Of a DNA stretch of 64,000 nucleotides, positions 43,674 to 52,609 are shown piece after piece. The stretch's first letter is position 1. Each line of letters begins with the position of its first letter. The stretch is from Psychrobacillus sp040274765 (GTDB lineage Bacteria; Bacillota; Bacilli; Bacillales_A; Planococcaceae): contig JBEMAY010000002.1 in assembly GCA_040274765.1 (NCBI GenBank), positions 1-64,000 on the forward strand, written 5' to 3'. Under the pieces are notes generated by a model. The model was not told the origin of the DNA and made no database searches. It was given only the letters and a program-made list of their open reading frames with translations. The position numbers and the translations under genes were made by a program.

Positions 43674-45311
43674 TTATTTTCCAAAGGATGATAGAAATTT
43701 AACTCGATCCCCCATTGGAGGAATGCTATTATCCACCAAAGAAATTTCTAAAACAGTAGGACCATTCATCTGCAGAAGGCCATTAATGACTTCCTCATTC
43801 AAGTCACCCATTTCCTCTATGCGGACGCTAGGAATGTTCATCGCTGCTGCCATTGCTGCAATGTTAATCGGCTCTTGCGCAAAGGTTGGGTGAACCCTTT
43901 TATATTGCAGATTATGTCCATGGTAAACCATGCCTAAGCGAGCATTGTTCATTACAACAAATAGAACTGGAATGTTGTATTCCTTAGCAGTCAAAATTTC
44001 CATTCCGTGCATAAAAAAGCATCCATCACCGGTAATGGCCACTGTAGGACGATCTGGTTCGGCAAGCTTGGCGCCTATTGCAGAACCAATACCACTACCC
44101 ATTGCTCCGAAGTGGACATTTATATCAAAGGTACTGTATTCCAGGACATCCATATCATGTATGACGTAAGCCATAAACTCCCCAATATCTATTGTGTACC
44201 GAGTAGACGAAGGAAGGTACGATTGTAACTGAAGTAGCACATTCTTAGTAGTGTAATCCTCACGATTAAGTACATCATTAGCTTTTCTATTAAAAGCCAT
44301 CTCTTTTCTGGTTAATCCAAGAGCCTTGAGCTCTTCTATTAAGGCAGAAAGGCTCAATTGAATATCACCTAGAACAGGAAGATCAATCGGATACTTACGA
44401 TTAAAGACGGTTTCATCAAAATCCATTTGGACCGTAAATCGTCCATCCGTCAGGCTACCGTTATAGTTATTCGTAGCTGTCTCCCCGAGACTTGAACCAA
44501 TGATTAGCAGGGATTTCCCATCCCCATCATTTATAAGCTTAGTTGCTTGCTCTGTAGCCGCAAATCCAAATACTCCCGCAGATAATGGATGATCTTGACG
44601 AACATAGCCCTTTGCGACAGGCGTTGTCATTATCGGCCACTCGAGCATCTCTGCCAACTCAAAAAGCAAATCAACTGAATTTCTAACTCCTTGGCCTACA
44701 AATATGTAACCACTTTTTCTTTCCAATAATTCTTTAGCTACCTGTTTAATTATGTCGAGATTTGGTATCACTTCTTCTCTTACTAACATAGTAGGAATCT
44801 CTTCGTTACTACTCGGACCTTGTTGGACATCGATAGGCATAGCCACATGGACTGGTCCAGGAACACCTGAAACTGCTATTTTTGTAGCCTTAATAATTTC
44901 CTTTAATAAATCCTTTGAATCTCTCACTGTAACACTATATTTTGTCACAGAATGATAAATTGGATCGGCATCAAGCTCCTGTGAAGCATTCAAGCCTTCT
45001 GTACTTACCGGCACAGCTCCAGTTAAAAACAAAATTGGCAAGTGCTCTCTCATTGCATTGGCTGCACCTGTAACCAGGTTAGTACCCCCAGGACCGCTAC
45101 TTCCAATACATACACTCAGCTGATTCGAGTATTTTGCATAGGCTGCCGCCATGTATGAGGCTGCACCCTCATGCTTAGTGATAATAGGCGTAATCTCCGG
45201 CATATCATATAATTCATTAAAAAATGCATTTACAGAGCCAGCGGGTATCCCAAAAACGTGTTGTACTCCAATCCCCTTTAAGTATTCCAACACTGAACGA
45301 ACAGCTTTCAT
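43674..45311 (-). CDS. Thiamine-diphosphate enzyme of acetolactate synthase/pyruvate oxidase type
   Basis: This 545-residue protein has all three thiamine-diphosphate enzyme domains. The N-terminal domain holds the catalytic Glu48 (TKHEGAASYMA) and GSSGPGGTNLVTGAANAM, and the C-terminal domain holds the cofactor motif GDGCFFMHGMEILTAKEYNIPV ending in NNARLGMVYHG. The middle domain (GSSLGETATNN) has part of the FAD-type fold. It makes acetolactate, acetyl phosphate or a related product from pyruvate or another 2-oxo acid; which one cannot be read. It has no partner small-subunit gene. It follows the GGDEF-EAL gene by 17 bases, so the two form one operon. Confidence 0.85.
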   Translation of the reverse strand: MKAVRSVLEYLKGIGVQHVFGIPAGSVNAFFNELYDMPEITPIITKHEGAASYMAAAYAKYSNQLSVCIGSSGPGGTNLVTGAANAMREHLPILFLTGAVPVSTEGLNASQELDADPIYHSVTKYSVTVRDSKDLLKEIIKATKIAVSGVPGPVHVAMPIDVQQGPSSNEEIPTMLVREEVIPNLDIIKQVAKELLERKSGYIFVGQGVRNSVDLLFELAEMLEWPIMTTPVAKGYVRQDHPLSAGVFGFAATEQATKLINDGDGKSLLIIGSSLGETATNNYNGSLTDGRFTVQMDFDETVFNRKYPIDLPVLGDIQLSLSALIEELKALGLTRKEMAFNRKANDVLNREDYTTKNVLLQLQSYLPSSTRYTIDIGEFMAYVIHDMDVLEYSTFDINVHFGAMGSGIGSAIGAKLAEPDRPTVAITGDGCFFMHGMEILTAKEYNIPVLFVVMNNARLGMVYHGHNLQYKRVHPTFAQEPINIAAMAAAMNIPSVRIEEMGDLNEEVINGLLQMNGPTVLEISLVDNSIPPMGDRVKFLSSFGK

Positions 45312-45328
45312 CCCATTTCCCCCTAATT

Positions 45329-48067
45329 TTAAATCAAATATTCATCCTTCAATGCACCTGCATTTAAAGGAACACTAAAGTAATAACCTTGCATTAAATA
45401 ACAGCCCTTCGACAAAAGAAAATCTAATTGCCCCTTTGTTTCGACACCTTCAGCAATTACATTAAGCTTTAAATTTTCTGCTAATGTAATGATCGTATTG
45501 GTAATAGCTGAATTACTATCATCATCTTCTCTAATATCCTGAATAAATGATTTATCAATTTTCAATGCGTCAATTGGGAAATTCTTAAGATATCCTAACG
45601 AGGAATAACCTGTTCCAAAGTCATCGATCGCTATCTTTACCCCAATTTCCTTAAGTTGTTTCATCATTTTAACAGTCAAATCTTTATTTTTAATGATTTG
45701 ATTTTCCGTTAGCTCTAAATGTAAAAATTCTGGTGCTAAGCTAACTTCAGATAAAATTCTTTGAACCACCTCAACTAAATCATTTTCTTCAAATTGTCTG
45801 CTTGATAAGTTTACAGACACACTCATAAAGTCATTTCCTTCTTTATGCCACTCTTTTAACTGCTTACAGGCATTCTCCAGAACCCATTCTCCAATCGGCA
45901 CAATTAGCCCTGTATCCTCTGCAATTGGTATAAAATCTGCAGGAGATATCATCCCTTTTGTCGGGTGTATCCATCTTAAAAGAGCTTCCACTCCTATTAT
46001 TTCGTTCGTCCTACTATCTATTTGCGGCTGATAATACACATCCAATTCGTTTCGATCAAGCGCCTTATATAGAGCATTTTCTAGCTTAATACTTTCTAAT
46101 GATCGGGTATTCATCTCTTGTTCAAAGAAATGATAGCCCGTTCCTGACTTTTCCTTGGATTTGTACATCGCTGCATCTGCATTCTTTATTAGTACTTCCA
46201 CATCAACGCCATCTTTAGGGAACATGCTTATTCCTATACTAGTCTTAATATAAATCTCATTTCCCATTAACGAAAAAGGTTGCGAGAATATCTCGGAAAT
46301 CTGCTCTATAGCATCGAGCACGTCCTTTTTAGATTGAATATTAGGCAAGACGACAGTAAACTCATCTCCGCCTTGTCTGGATGCAATAGCATCTTTTGGG
46401 AGGACCATTTGAATACGGCTAGCTACTTCTCTAAGCAACAAGTCGCCATAGCTATGTCCTAAACTATCATTTACTAACTTAAAACGATCTAAGTCTAAGT
46501 ATAAAACTGCCCCTTGTTGTTCCTTGTCTTCTAATATTTTTTTTAGCTTATCATTTAACAAAACTCTGTTTGGAAGATTTGTTAAACTATCATAATAAGC
46601 CAAGTATTTAATCTCTTCTTCCATTTTCTTTCTTTCCGTAATGTCTTTGAATGTTACAACGTGTCCAATGACATTCCCATCTTCTACAATTGAGGATAGC
46701 ACATATTCTACAGCTAATTTTGTTTTATCTTTCTTACAAAACATTTGAACTGTTTCTCCAAAGGTTGAATGTTCGGGCTCTTCACAAATAATACTAGAAG
46801 ATAGAGTACCGATCAGTTCTCCCTTGTCATAACCGAGCATCATTTCGCTGGCTGGATTACAAAACGTAATTTTTCCGCACAAATCTATACCAAAAATTCC
46901 TTCACCTGCAGAGTTTAATATTAATTCTTTCTCATTACTAAGATGCTGAAGCTCATGAACAACTCTTTCCAGCTCCCTATTTTTTACACGTATTTCAGAG
47001 GTCCTCTCTTCTATAATAGTCTCCTGCTTATCCATGAAAAGCATATTAGAAAGACTAGCTGCAGTTGCATCTACAATGGATTGGGCTAAAAGTATATCAG
47101 ACTCAGAATAGTTTATTTCTTCATCATCTAAATTTACTACAGCAATTACCCCTAGTACTTCTCCCATCGTCACTAATGGCCACAGATAAATTCCCTTTAT
47201 ACCAAACGTTCTACAGGCCTCGTGATTAGGACGATCATCTATAAAAACATTAGGTATCATAATTGCTTTTTTAGTCTTAATGACTTCTTGAAATGCAAGA
47301 TCATTTTCATCTACCTCTAATTTTTCATGGGTGCTTATCCACTCTTCTTCCGTCCAATCACTATTTTGACTGAGACTTGCTGGCTTAATATTCTTATCAG
47401 CCATAGGATCCAATAAATGAACTCCAATATTATAGTTACCTAATACTTTACCTACATAGAAAAAACAACGATCTATTACTTCCTGCATCGTGGAACACAT
47501 AGATAGTTCCCTAGTATGATCTAGCAGCAATTGTTTTTCCGCTATTAGGTTCTCTTTTCTAGTGAGATTAGTAGCATTTTGAATGGCAACCCCAGCCATA
47601 TTCACATAGGCCTCTACGGTTTGAATCTCATCTTCTGTCAGATTCATCGGAGTGCCATAATCGAATAAAAATACTAGTCCAAAAAGCTCGTCTTCAAATG
47701 AGATAGGGAGAGCTAATAAAGATTTTATATGAAATGCTTTAACATTCCTTGGATCAGGTCTGGTATCCTTTGAAGTATCTGGTATATATATAGTTTTTTG
47801 TGTTTCTATTACTTCCTTAGCAAGCAAGTCATATTCAGTCTCAATTACGTGCATATCTAACGTAAATCCATTAATATATTCAGGTTTCCCTACGAATCCC
47901 CTAAATTGCCCATCCTGCTGCGGTAAATAAATCCCTACAGAATCACATTGAACAATTTCCTCAGATATAGCCTTGACGACTTGCTCCAATACCTCTCTAA
48001 GTTCTAGCTTTGTATTAATCAGCTTAGTTATATGGGCCAGACGAGAATATCTCGTTTGCTCTCTCAC
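45329..48067 (-). CDS. GAF-GAF-PAS-GGDEF-EAL cyclic-di-GMP protein
   Basis: This 912-residue protein lacks membrane helices. It has two GAF domains (about 20-165 and 195-345), a coiled-coil linker, a PAS domain (about 375-480), a GGDEF domain with intact GGDEF, and an EAL domain with EALLRW, SVNLSS, LELTENQI, IDDFGTGYSS, ALKID and AEGVET all present. Both synthesis and breakdown of cyclic-di-GMP therefore look possible. The residues just before the GGDEF motif do not fit the RxxD inhibitory site. It starts at GTG 48067 behind GGAGGT. The GAF domains probably sense a small ligand or redox state. Confidence 0.93.
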   Translation of the reverse strand: MREQTRYSRLAHITKLINTKLELREVLEQVVKAISEEIVQCDSVGIYLPQQDGQFRGFVGKPEYINGFTLDMHVIETEYDLLAKEVIETQKTIYIPDTSKDTRPDPRNVKAFHIKSLLALPISFEDELFGLVFLFDYGTPMNLTEDEIQTVEAYVNMAGVAIQNATNLTRKENLIAEKQLLLDHTRELSMCSTMQEVIDRCFFYVGKVLGNYNIGVHLLDPMADKNIKPASLSQNSDWTEEEWISTHEKLEVDENDLAFQEVIKTKKAIMIPNVFIDDRPNHEACRTFGIKGIYLWPLVTMGEVLGVIAVVNLDDEEINYSESDILLAQSIVDATAASLSNMLFMDKQETIIEERTSEIRVKNRELERVVHELQHLSNEKELILNSAGEGIFGIDLCGKITFCNPASEMMLGYDKGELIGTLSSSIICEEPEHSTFGETVQMFCKKDKTKLAVEYVLSSIVEDGNVIGHVVTFKDITERKKMEEEIKYLAYYDSLTNLPNRVLLNDKLKKILEDKEQQGAVLYLDLDRFKLVNDSLGHSYGDLLLREVASRIQMVLPKDAIASRQGGDEFTVVLPNIQSKKDVLDAIEQISEIFSQPFSLMGNEIYIKTSIGISMFPKDGVDVEVLIKNADAAMYKSKEKSGTGYHFFEQEMNTRSLESIKLENALYKALDRNELDVYYQPQIDSRTNEIIGVEALLRWIHPTKGMISPADFIPIAEDTGLIVPIGEWVLENACKQLKEWHKEGNDFMSVSVNLSSRQFEENDLVEVVQRILSEVSLAPEFLHLELTENQIIKNKDLTVKMMKQLKEIGVKIAIDDFGTGYSSLGYLKNFPIDALKIDKSFIQDIREDDDSNSAITNTIITLAENLKLNVIAEGVETKGQLDFLLSKGCYLMQGYYFSVPLNAGALKDEYLI

Positions 48068-48598
48068 AATAAAGTACCTCCATTTTTAATAATCTATAAT
48101 CTTTTCATATAGATTAATTAATATCTATATTAACACCTTTTTTTGTAAATAAATCAGACATTTTCATTATGTTTAATAATAAACAAAAAATAATCAATTT
48201 TATATCTTTTTTAACAAAGAAATAAACTTAACTATTAATACCTTCCCTTTTTTCATTTAATTTAAACTAAATTTTTAGACCTTATTGCCTATTACCTTCT
48301 AATGTTTATATATTATTTTCCCTGCCTAATAAGTAGTATAAAAACAAAAAGGATGAACATATAGTCCATCCTTAGAGTTCTTTATCTTTATCAAATTATA
48401 TAGAAATCTTTTTTTAGAATCCTAAGTGTACGCAGAGTTAGCGCTTTTGTGAGGCTGGTTTGTATCTCTGCAAGTCACTGCAAGATTCACCTTAGTCTCT
48501 GCAAGGTTTACAATTTTCAATGCAACATTCGGCCTTCTGTCCAAAGCTTACACTAAATTCTAGCTTAGTAATGTTCTCCTTCACTATAAGCTAGTAGT
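48068..48598. other. Intergenic region between GGDEF-EAL and Liv genes
   Basis: This 531-base gap has no convincing gene. It includes the GGDEF-EAL ribosome binding site, an AT-rich block at 48100-48340, the minus-strand terminator at 48341-48373, and, at 48465-48505, three near copies of TCTCTGCAAG (48465-48474, 48476-48484 with CACTGCAAG, 48496-48505). The last 200 bases before 48599 are the trailer of the Liv operon. No promoter was placed with confidence. Confidence 0.5.
48341..48373 (-). terminator. Terminator of the Liv operon
   Basis: On the minus strand AAGGATG pairs with CATCCTT (plus 48367-48373 and 48349-48355), followed by a T run (plus AAAACAAAAA at 48341-48350). It lies about 225 bases behind the last Liv gene. 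Confidence 0.75.
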
Positions 48599-49384
48599 TT
48601 ACCAAACCATTCGCTGTTTACGCCCTCCCCCCTGATTCTCTCGATAATTTTTCTCTTTACCTATCCCTAAATAATGTTCCTTTACTTCTGAATTTAATAG
48701 AAGACTTGAAGCATCCCCCTGTAAAGCTACTCTGCCATTTTCCATGATATACCCGTAGTCTGCTATCGATAAAGCAACGTTAGCATTCTGTTCAACAACT
48801 AAGATAGAAGTGCCTTCCTCTTCGTTGATTTGCTTTATATTTTGAAATATTTCCTTTACTAACAAGGGTGCTATTCCTAAGGATGGTTCATCTAATAGCA
48901 GTAGCTTTGGCTTAGCCATAATTCCTCTTCCTATTGCGAGCATCTGTTGCTCCCCGCCCGAAAGGAAGCCAGCCTTACGGGAAGCTAGAGGTTTTAACTT
49001 CGGAAAATAGCCATAGATTTTGTCTATATCCTTTTTTATATTAGAACGATCCTTTCTAGTAAATGCCCCGGCAACAAGGTTTTCCTCTACTGTCAAATCC
49101 TTAAAAACACGTCGCCCCTCCATACATAAGAAAATACCTTTTCTTACTATCACATCTGGCGTTAGCCCCTTTAATGATTTATCTTCAAATTCGATCGTTC
49201 CATCGGTAAGCTGCCCATCTTCTGCATAAAGCAAACCAGAAATTGCTTTTAAGGTTGTAGATTTCCCTGCCCCGTTACTGCCTAAAAGGGCAACGATATC
49301 TCCAGCTGGGACCTGAAGGGTCGTTCCTTTTAAAGCTAAAATAATTTTTGAGTAAACAGCTTCTATATTATTTACCTTTAGCAT
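48599..49384 (-). CDS. livF: Liv-type ABC transporter ATPase (LivF type)
   Basis: This ATPase of about 261 residues has Walker A LGSNGAGKST, the signature LSGGEQQMLAIGRG and Walker B LLLLDEPSLGIAPLL, which places it in the branched-chain amino-acid/LivF branch. The start chosen is ATG 49384 (start MLKVNNIEAVY) because ATG 49390 touches the GAGGGG ribosome binding site. It is the last gene of the operon. Such ATPases pair with a LivG ATPase and two permeases; LivG here is encoded at 54499. The tail (residues 240-261) is Gly/Arg-rich and unusual. Confidence 0.88.
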   Translation of the reverse strand: MLKVNNIEAVYSKIILALKGTTLQVPAGDIVALLGSNGAGKSTTLKAISGLLYAEDGQLTDGTIEFEDKSLKGLTPDVIVRKGIFLCMEGRRVFKDLTVEENLVAGAFTRKDRSNIKKDIDKIYGYFPKLKPLASRKAGFLSGGEQQMLAIGRGIMAKPKLLLLDEPSLGIAPLLVKEIFQNIKQINEEEGTSILVVEQNANVALSIADYGYIMENGRVALQGDASSLLLNSEVKEHYLGIGKEKNYRENQGGGRKQRMVW

Positions 49385-49406
49385 TCCCATTCCCCTCTTT
49401 TCAAGC

Positions 49407-50615
49407 TTAGTCCTTGTAACTAAAGTAATCAGTCAAAGGCTCCCATTTTCCGCCCTTCACGATTCCAAGACGGGTCTGCTCCGTACCTGTATGATTGTCT
49501 TCACTGAAGCTGACAGGTGCCCCCAATCCGCCAAGGTCAAAGTTATTTAAGGATTCTAGACCTGATCTGATTTCTTCACCAGTAATTTCGCCATCCGGAT
49601 GTTTTTTTGCTGCTGCTTCTATTCCAGCAACCATAATTTTAGCAGCAGACCACCCTTGGATAAATTTTTGGTTTATATCCTCTAGCGTTTTTCCCTCACC
49701 TTTTAAATATTCCTCTACCTCCGCCATTCCCGGTTGATCCTCATATGGTAAAGCGTGAGAAAGAATACCAATATAGCCCTCTGCCACTTCTTCACCTACT
49801 ATGGTAATGACTCCCTCACCAGAAGCCCAGTTTAGCCCGATAAACTGAGTGTCAATGTTTAGTGTTTTAGCATCTCTCAGAATAGTAGCTGTTGCACCCC
49901 ACGTTTCCTGAATAATGGCATAATCCGGATTTTTCTTTTCCATATTCAATAGCTGAGATTGTGCTTCAGTCGCTTGAACGTCCACAATTTGTTCGTCCAC
50001 TACTTTAATACCAATTTCTGCAGCGTAAGCTTTGATGTCTTCAATTGGCGAACGACCAAAAGCAGTATCGTTATATAACAATGCGACTGTTGGATCTGAC
50101 CCTTTATGATTATCCTTAATCCACTTAAGTACCGTTCTACCCTGGTCGGAGTAAGAAGCTGCAACTAGGAAATTATAAGGGCTTTCCTCGAGGTTTTTTA
50201 AATTTTCAGAGTAGGAAGCAGAAAAGAATGGAAGTTTATCATTTGCCACTTGTTGACGCAAAGCTTCTGTGTCTCCAGTCCCCCAACCAAGCACAGCAGA
50301 AACCTTTTCTTTATCTCGTAGCTCCTGATAAATCTTTTGGGCCTCTGGTATAGAATAAGCGTAATCCTTTCCATTCAAAACTAAGTCCACACCCTCTATT
50401 TCACCTTTATCTTTTACATACTCGAAATATGCTTTTTCTCCTTCTGCATAAGGTGTTCCAACGTCTCCTGTGCCACCCGTAATATCATAAAGGCCACCTA
50501 CAACTACCTTCCTTGCCCCATCACTACCCTCCGTTGTACCTTCCTCTGCACACGCCCCTAGTAGTAACACTAGCAAAATCCCCATAATTGTTTTGACTAA
50601 TCTATTATTCTTCAA
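49407..50615 (-). CDS. Liv-type substrate-binding lipoprotein
   Basis: This lipoprotein of about 402 residues has a signal ending LLLGAC (Cys22 with the TTG start). The mature part is of the periplasmic-binding Leu/Ile/Val family (VVVGGLYDITGGTGDVGTPYAEG, then SAVLGWGTGDTEAL). The longest frame starts at ATG 50639 without a ribosome binding site; TTG 50615 follows AGGGGAG by about ten bases and gives a normal signal peptide (KNNRLVKTIMG), so it is preferred. It delivers substrate to the permeases at 50659 and 51725. The ligand is not clear; adjacent acyl-CoA ligase argues for an organic acid. Confidence 0.88.
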   Translation of the reverse strand: MKNNRLVKTIMGILLVLLLGACAEEGTTEGSDGARKVVVGGLYDITGGTGDVGTPYAEGEKAYFEYVKDKGEIEGVDLVLNGKDYAYSIPEAQKIYQELRDKEKVSAVLGWGTGDTEALRQQVANDKLPFFSASYSENLKNLEESPYNFLVAASYSDQGRTVLKWIKDNHKGSDPTVALLYNDTAFGRSPIEDIKAYAAEIGIKVVDEQIVDVQATEAQSQLLNMEKKNPDYAIIQETWGATATILRDAKTLNIDTQFIGLNWASGEGVITIVGEEVAEGYIGILSHALPYEDQPGMAEVEEYLKGEGKTLEDINQKFIQGWSAAKIMVAGIEAAAKKHPDGEITGEEIRSGLESLNNFDLGGLGAPVSFSEDNHTGTEQTRLGIVKGGKWEPLTDYFSYKD

Positions 50616-50658
50616 CTGTATACTCACTCCCCTGCTCATAATGAAATACTAGAACGAT

Positions 50659-51720
50659 TTAATAAGAAAACGGCCAAAGCTTAAAGTATTTTTTGAAGTT
50701 AAGCCAAATATGCGCTAGCCCCCCTGGTTCAAAAATTAAAAATAATATAATGACAGCTCCAAATACAAAGTCTTTAAACGCTGAAAACAACTGATAGAAT
50801 TCTGGCATAAATGCTGCTAACACATCAACGAAGGAACTAAGCAGAACAGGTAACAATGTGATAAAAGCAGCTCCTAAAATAGAACCAAAAACACTTCCTA
50901 AGCCACCAATCAAAATCATGGCAAGGTACTCAATAGATACATGAAAATTGTAAAGCTCTGGGCTTACAATCATTGTGTAATGTGCTAGTAACGCTCCAGC
51001 TATACCTACAAAAAATGAGCTAATAACGAATGCCATCACCTTATATTTAAACAAATTAATCCCCATTATTTGGGCAGCTATATCTCTATCTCGGACAGCT
51101 AAAAAAGCCCGTCCTGTTCTTGTTCTCAAAAGGTTAGTAGCATATAAGACTGTGAGTAACAGAATAATGACACATAAATAGTAATATTGTGTATTGCTCG
51201 TTAAGGAAACGTCCCCAACCTTTGGACGGTTCAGGACCATTCCGGCAGTCCCCCCTGTCAAACTATCCCACCGGCTAATAACAAATAAAATAATGACTTG
51301 TGCTGCTAAAGTGGCGATTGCCAAATATAATCCTTTCAATCGCAGGGAAGGAACTCCAAATAGCCCTCCTATTAAAGCCGTTATAATACCGGCCAACGGT
51401 AAAGAAATCCAGAAGCTTAACCCATAGGTGGAAGTAAGAATTGCCGAAGTATATCCACCTACACCGAGAAAGGCGCCAACCCCTATCGATATTTGCCCGG
51501 TAAAACCCGTCAATATATTAAGGCCGATTGCTCCAATAGCTGAAATAGAACAAAGGGTAAGAAGGCCAATCCAATAATTAGTAGTAACTAGCGGCAGCAA
51601 GAGGACCATGGCTACTATTAACAAACCTTTAATCTTGCCAGAGGTTGTTCCAAACATTTTTGCATCATCTAAATAAGAGATCTTATAATTTCCACTTTCT
51701 CTAACAAACAGATTCCTCAT
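50659..51720 (-). CDS. livM: Liv-type ABC transporter permease (LivM type)
   Basis: This 353-residue inner-membrane protein has eight to ten helices and the typical IGAIGLNILTGFTGQISIG and GLAGVGAF-like block. A conserved cytoplasmic AVRDRDIAAQIMGINLFKYKV segment couples to the ATPase. The longest frame starts at 51753 inside livH; ATG 51720 follows a GAGAGGG ribosome binding site and starts four bases behind the livH stop, so it is preferred. Confidence 0.88.
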   Translation of the reverse strand: MRNLFVRESGNYKISYLDDAKMFGTTSGKIKGLLIVAMVLLLPLVTTNYWIGLLTLCSISAIGAIGLNILTGFTGQISIGVGAFLGVGGYTSAILTSTYGLSFWISLPLAGIITALIGGLFGVPSLRLKGLYLAIATLAAQVIILFVISRWDSLTGGTAGMVLNRPKVGDVSLTSNTQYYYLCVIILLLTVLYATNLLRTRTGRAFLAVRDRDIAAQIMGINLFKYKVMAFVISSFFVGIAGALLAHYTMIVSPELYNFHVSIEYLAMILIGGLGSVFGSILGAAFITLLPVLLSSFVDVLAAFMPEFYQLFSAFKDFVFGAVIILFLIFEPGGLAHIWLNFKKYFKLWPFSY

Positions 51721-51724
51721 AGGT

Positions 51725-52609
51725 TCACACCCTCTCAATTGTTCTACTACCAAATAGTCCGTATGGTTTTAACATTAAGATGAGTAAAACCACTATGAAT
51801 GGAACAACCTCCTTTAAGCCTCCTCCAACAAGTGGATCTATATATCCCCCCGCCATGTTTTGGAGAACACCAATTATAAATCCGCCTACAATTGCTCCAA
51901 GAACACTATCCAATCCCCCTAAAATTACGACTGGCAGTACAGTCAAACCAATTGCAGACATAGTAGGACTCAAGCCATTGATATTACCTAGCAGTATTCC
52001 ACCAACCGCTGCTACAACAGCAGCTATCGTCCACGTTGCAGCATAGACATACTTCACGCTAATCCCCATAGACATGGCAGCCTGACGATCATCCGCTACT
52101 GCACGCATAGCTATCCCCATCTTTGAAAATTTAAATAACAGTAAGAATAATGTGAGTAGTATTAGGACAATTACGAACGACCATAGATACACTGGACTAA
52201 TAATAATGCCCGATATATTAATAGGTGTCGTCGGGAAAATTTTTGGAAACATTCTTGTCTGATGCCCCCAAATCATATGAACGGCTCCTCCAAGCAAGCT
52301 AGACAGTCCGATGGTCGCCATAATAACAGATACAACCGGTGCGTTTTGGATAGGTCTAATAACTAATCTTTCTACGATTAACCCTAAAATGGCACTGAAT
52401 ATAAGGGTTATTAACAAGGCAATAAAGAAAGGAATACGGTAAGCGGTCATCAAGACTAAACAAATATAAGGACCAACGATAACAAACTCTCCATTCGCTA
52501 GATTCAGTGCACCACTCGCCCTATAAATCAATACAAATCCCAATGCCACAAGACCATAGATACTACCTACAACTACGCCTGTGACAAGCATTTGAAGAAA
52601 GAATGTCAT
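51725..52609 (-). CDS. livH: Liv-type ABC transporter permease (LivH type)
   Basis: This 294-residue membrane protein has eight helices and the LivH block VGSIYGLVALGFVLIYRASGALNLANGEF, with the coupling segment AVADDRQAAMSMGISVKYVY. It forms the second half of the membrane channel with LivM. It overlaps the acyl-CoA ligase gene by four bases (52606-52609), which ties the ligase into the same transcription unit. Confidence 0.9.
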   Translation of the reverse strand: MTFFLQMLVTGVVVGSIYGLVALGFVLIYRASGALNLANGEFVIVGPYICLVLMTAYRIPFFIALLITLIFSAILGLIVERLVIRPIQNAPVVSVIMATIGLSSLLGGAVHMIWGHQTRMFPKIFPTTPINISGIIISPVYLWSFVIVLILLTLFLLLFKFSKMGIAMRAVADDRQAAMSMGISVKYVYAATWTIAAVVAAVGGILLGNINGLSPTMSAIGLTVLPVVILGGLDSVLGAIVGGFIIGVLQNMAGGYIDPLVGGGLKEVVPFIVVLLILMLKPYGLFGSRTIERV

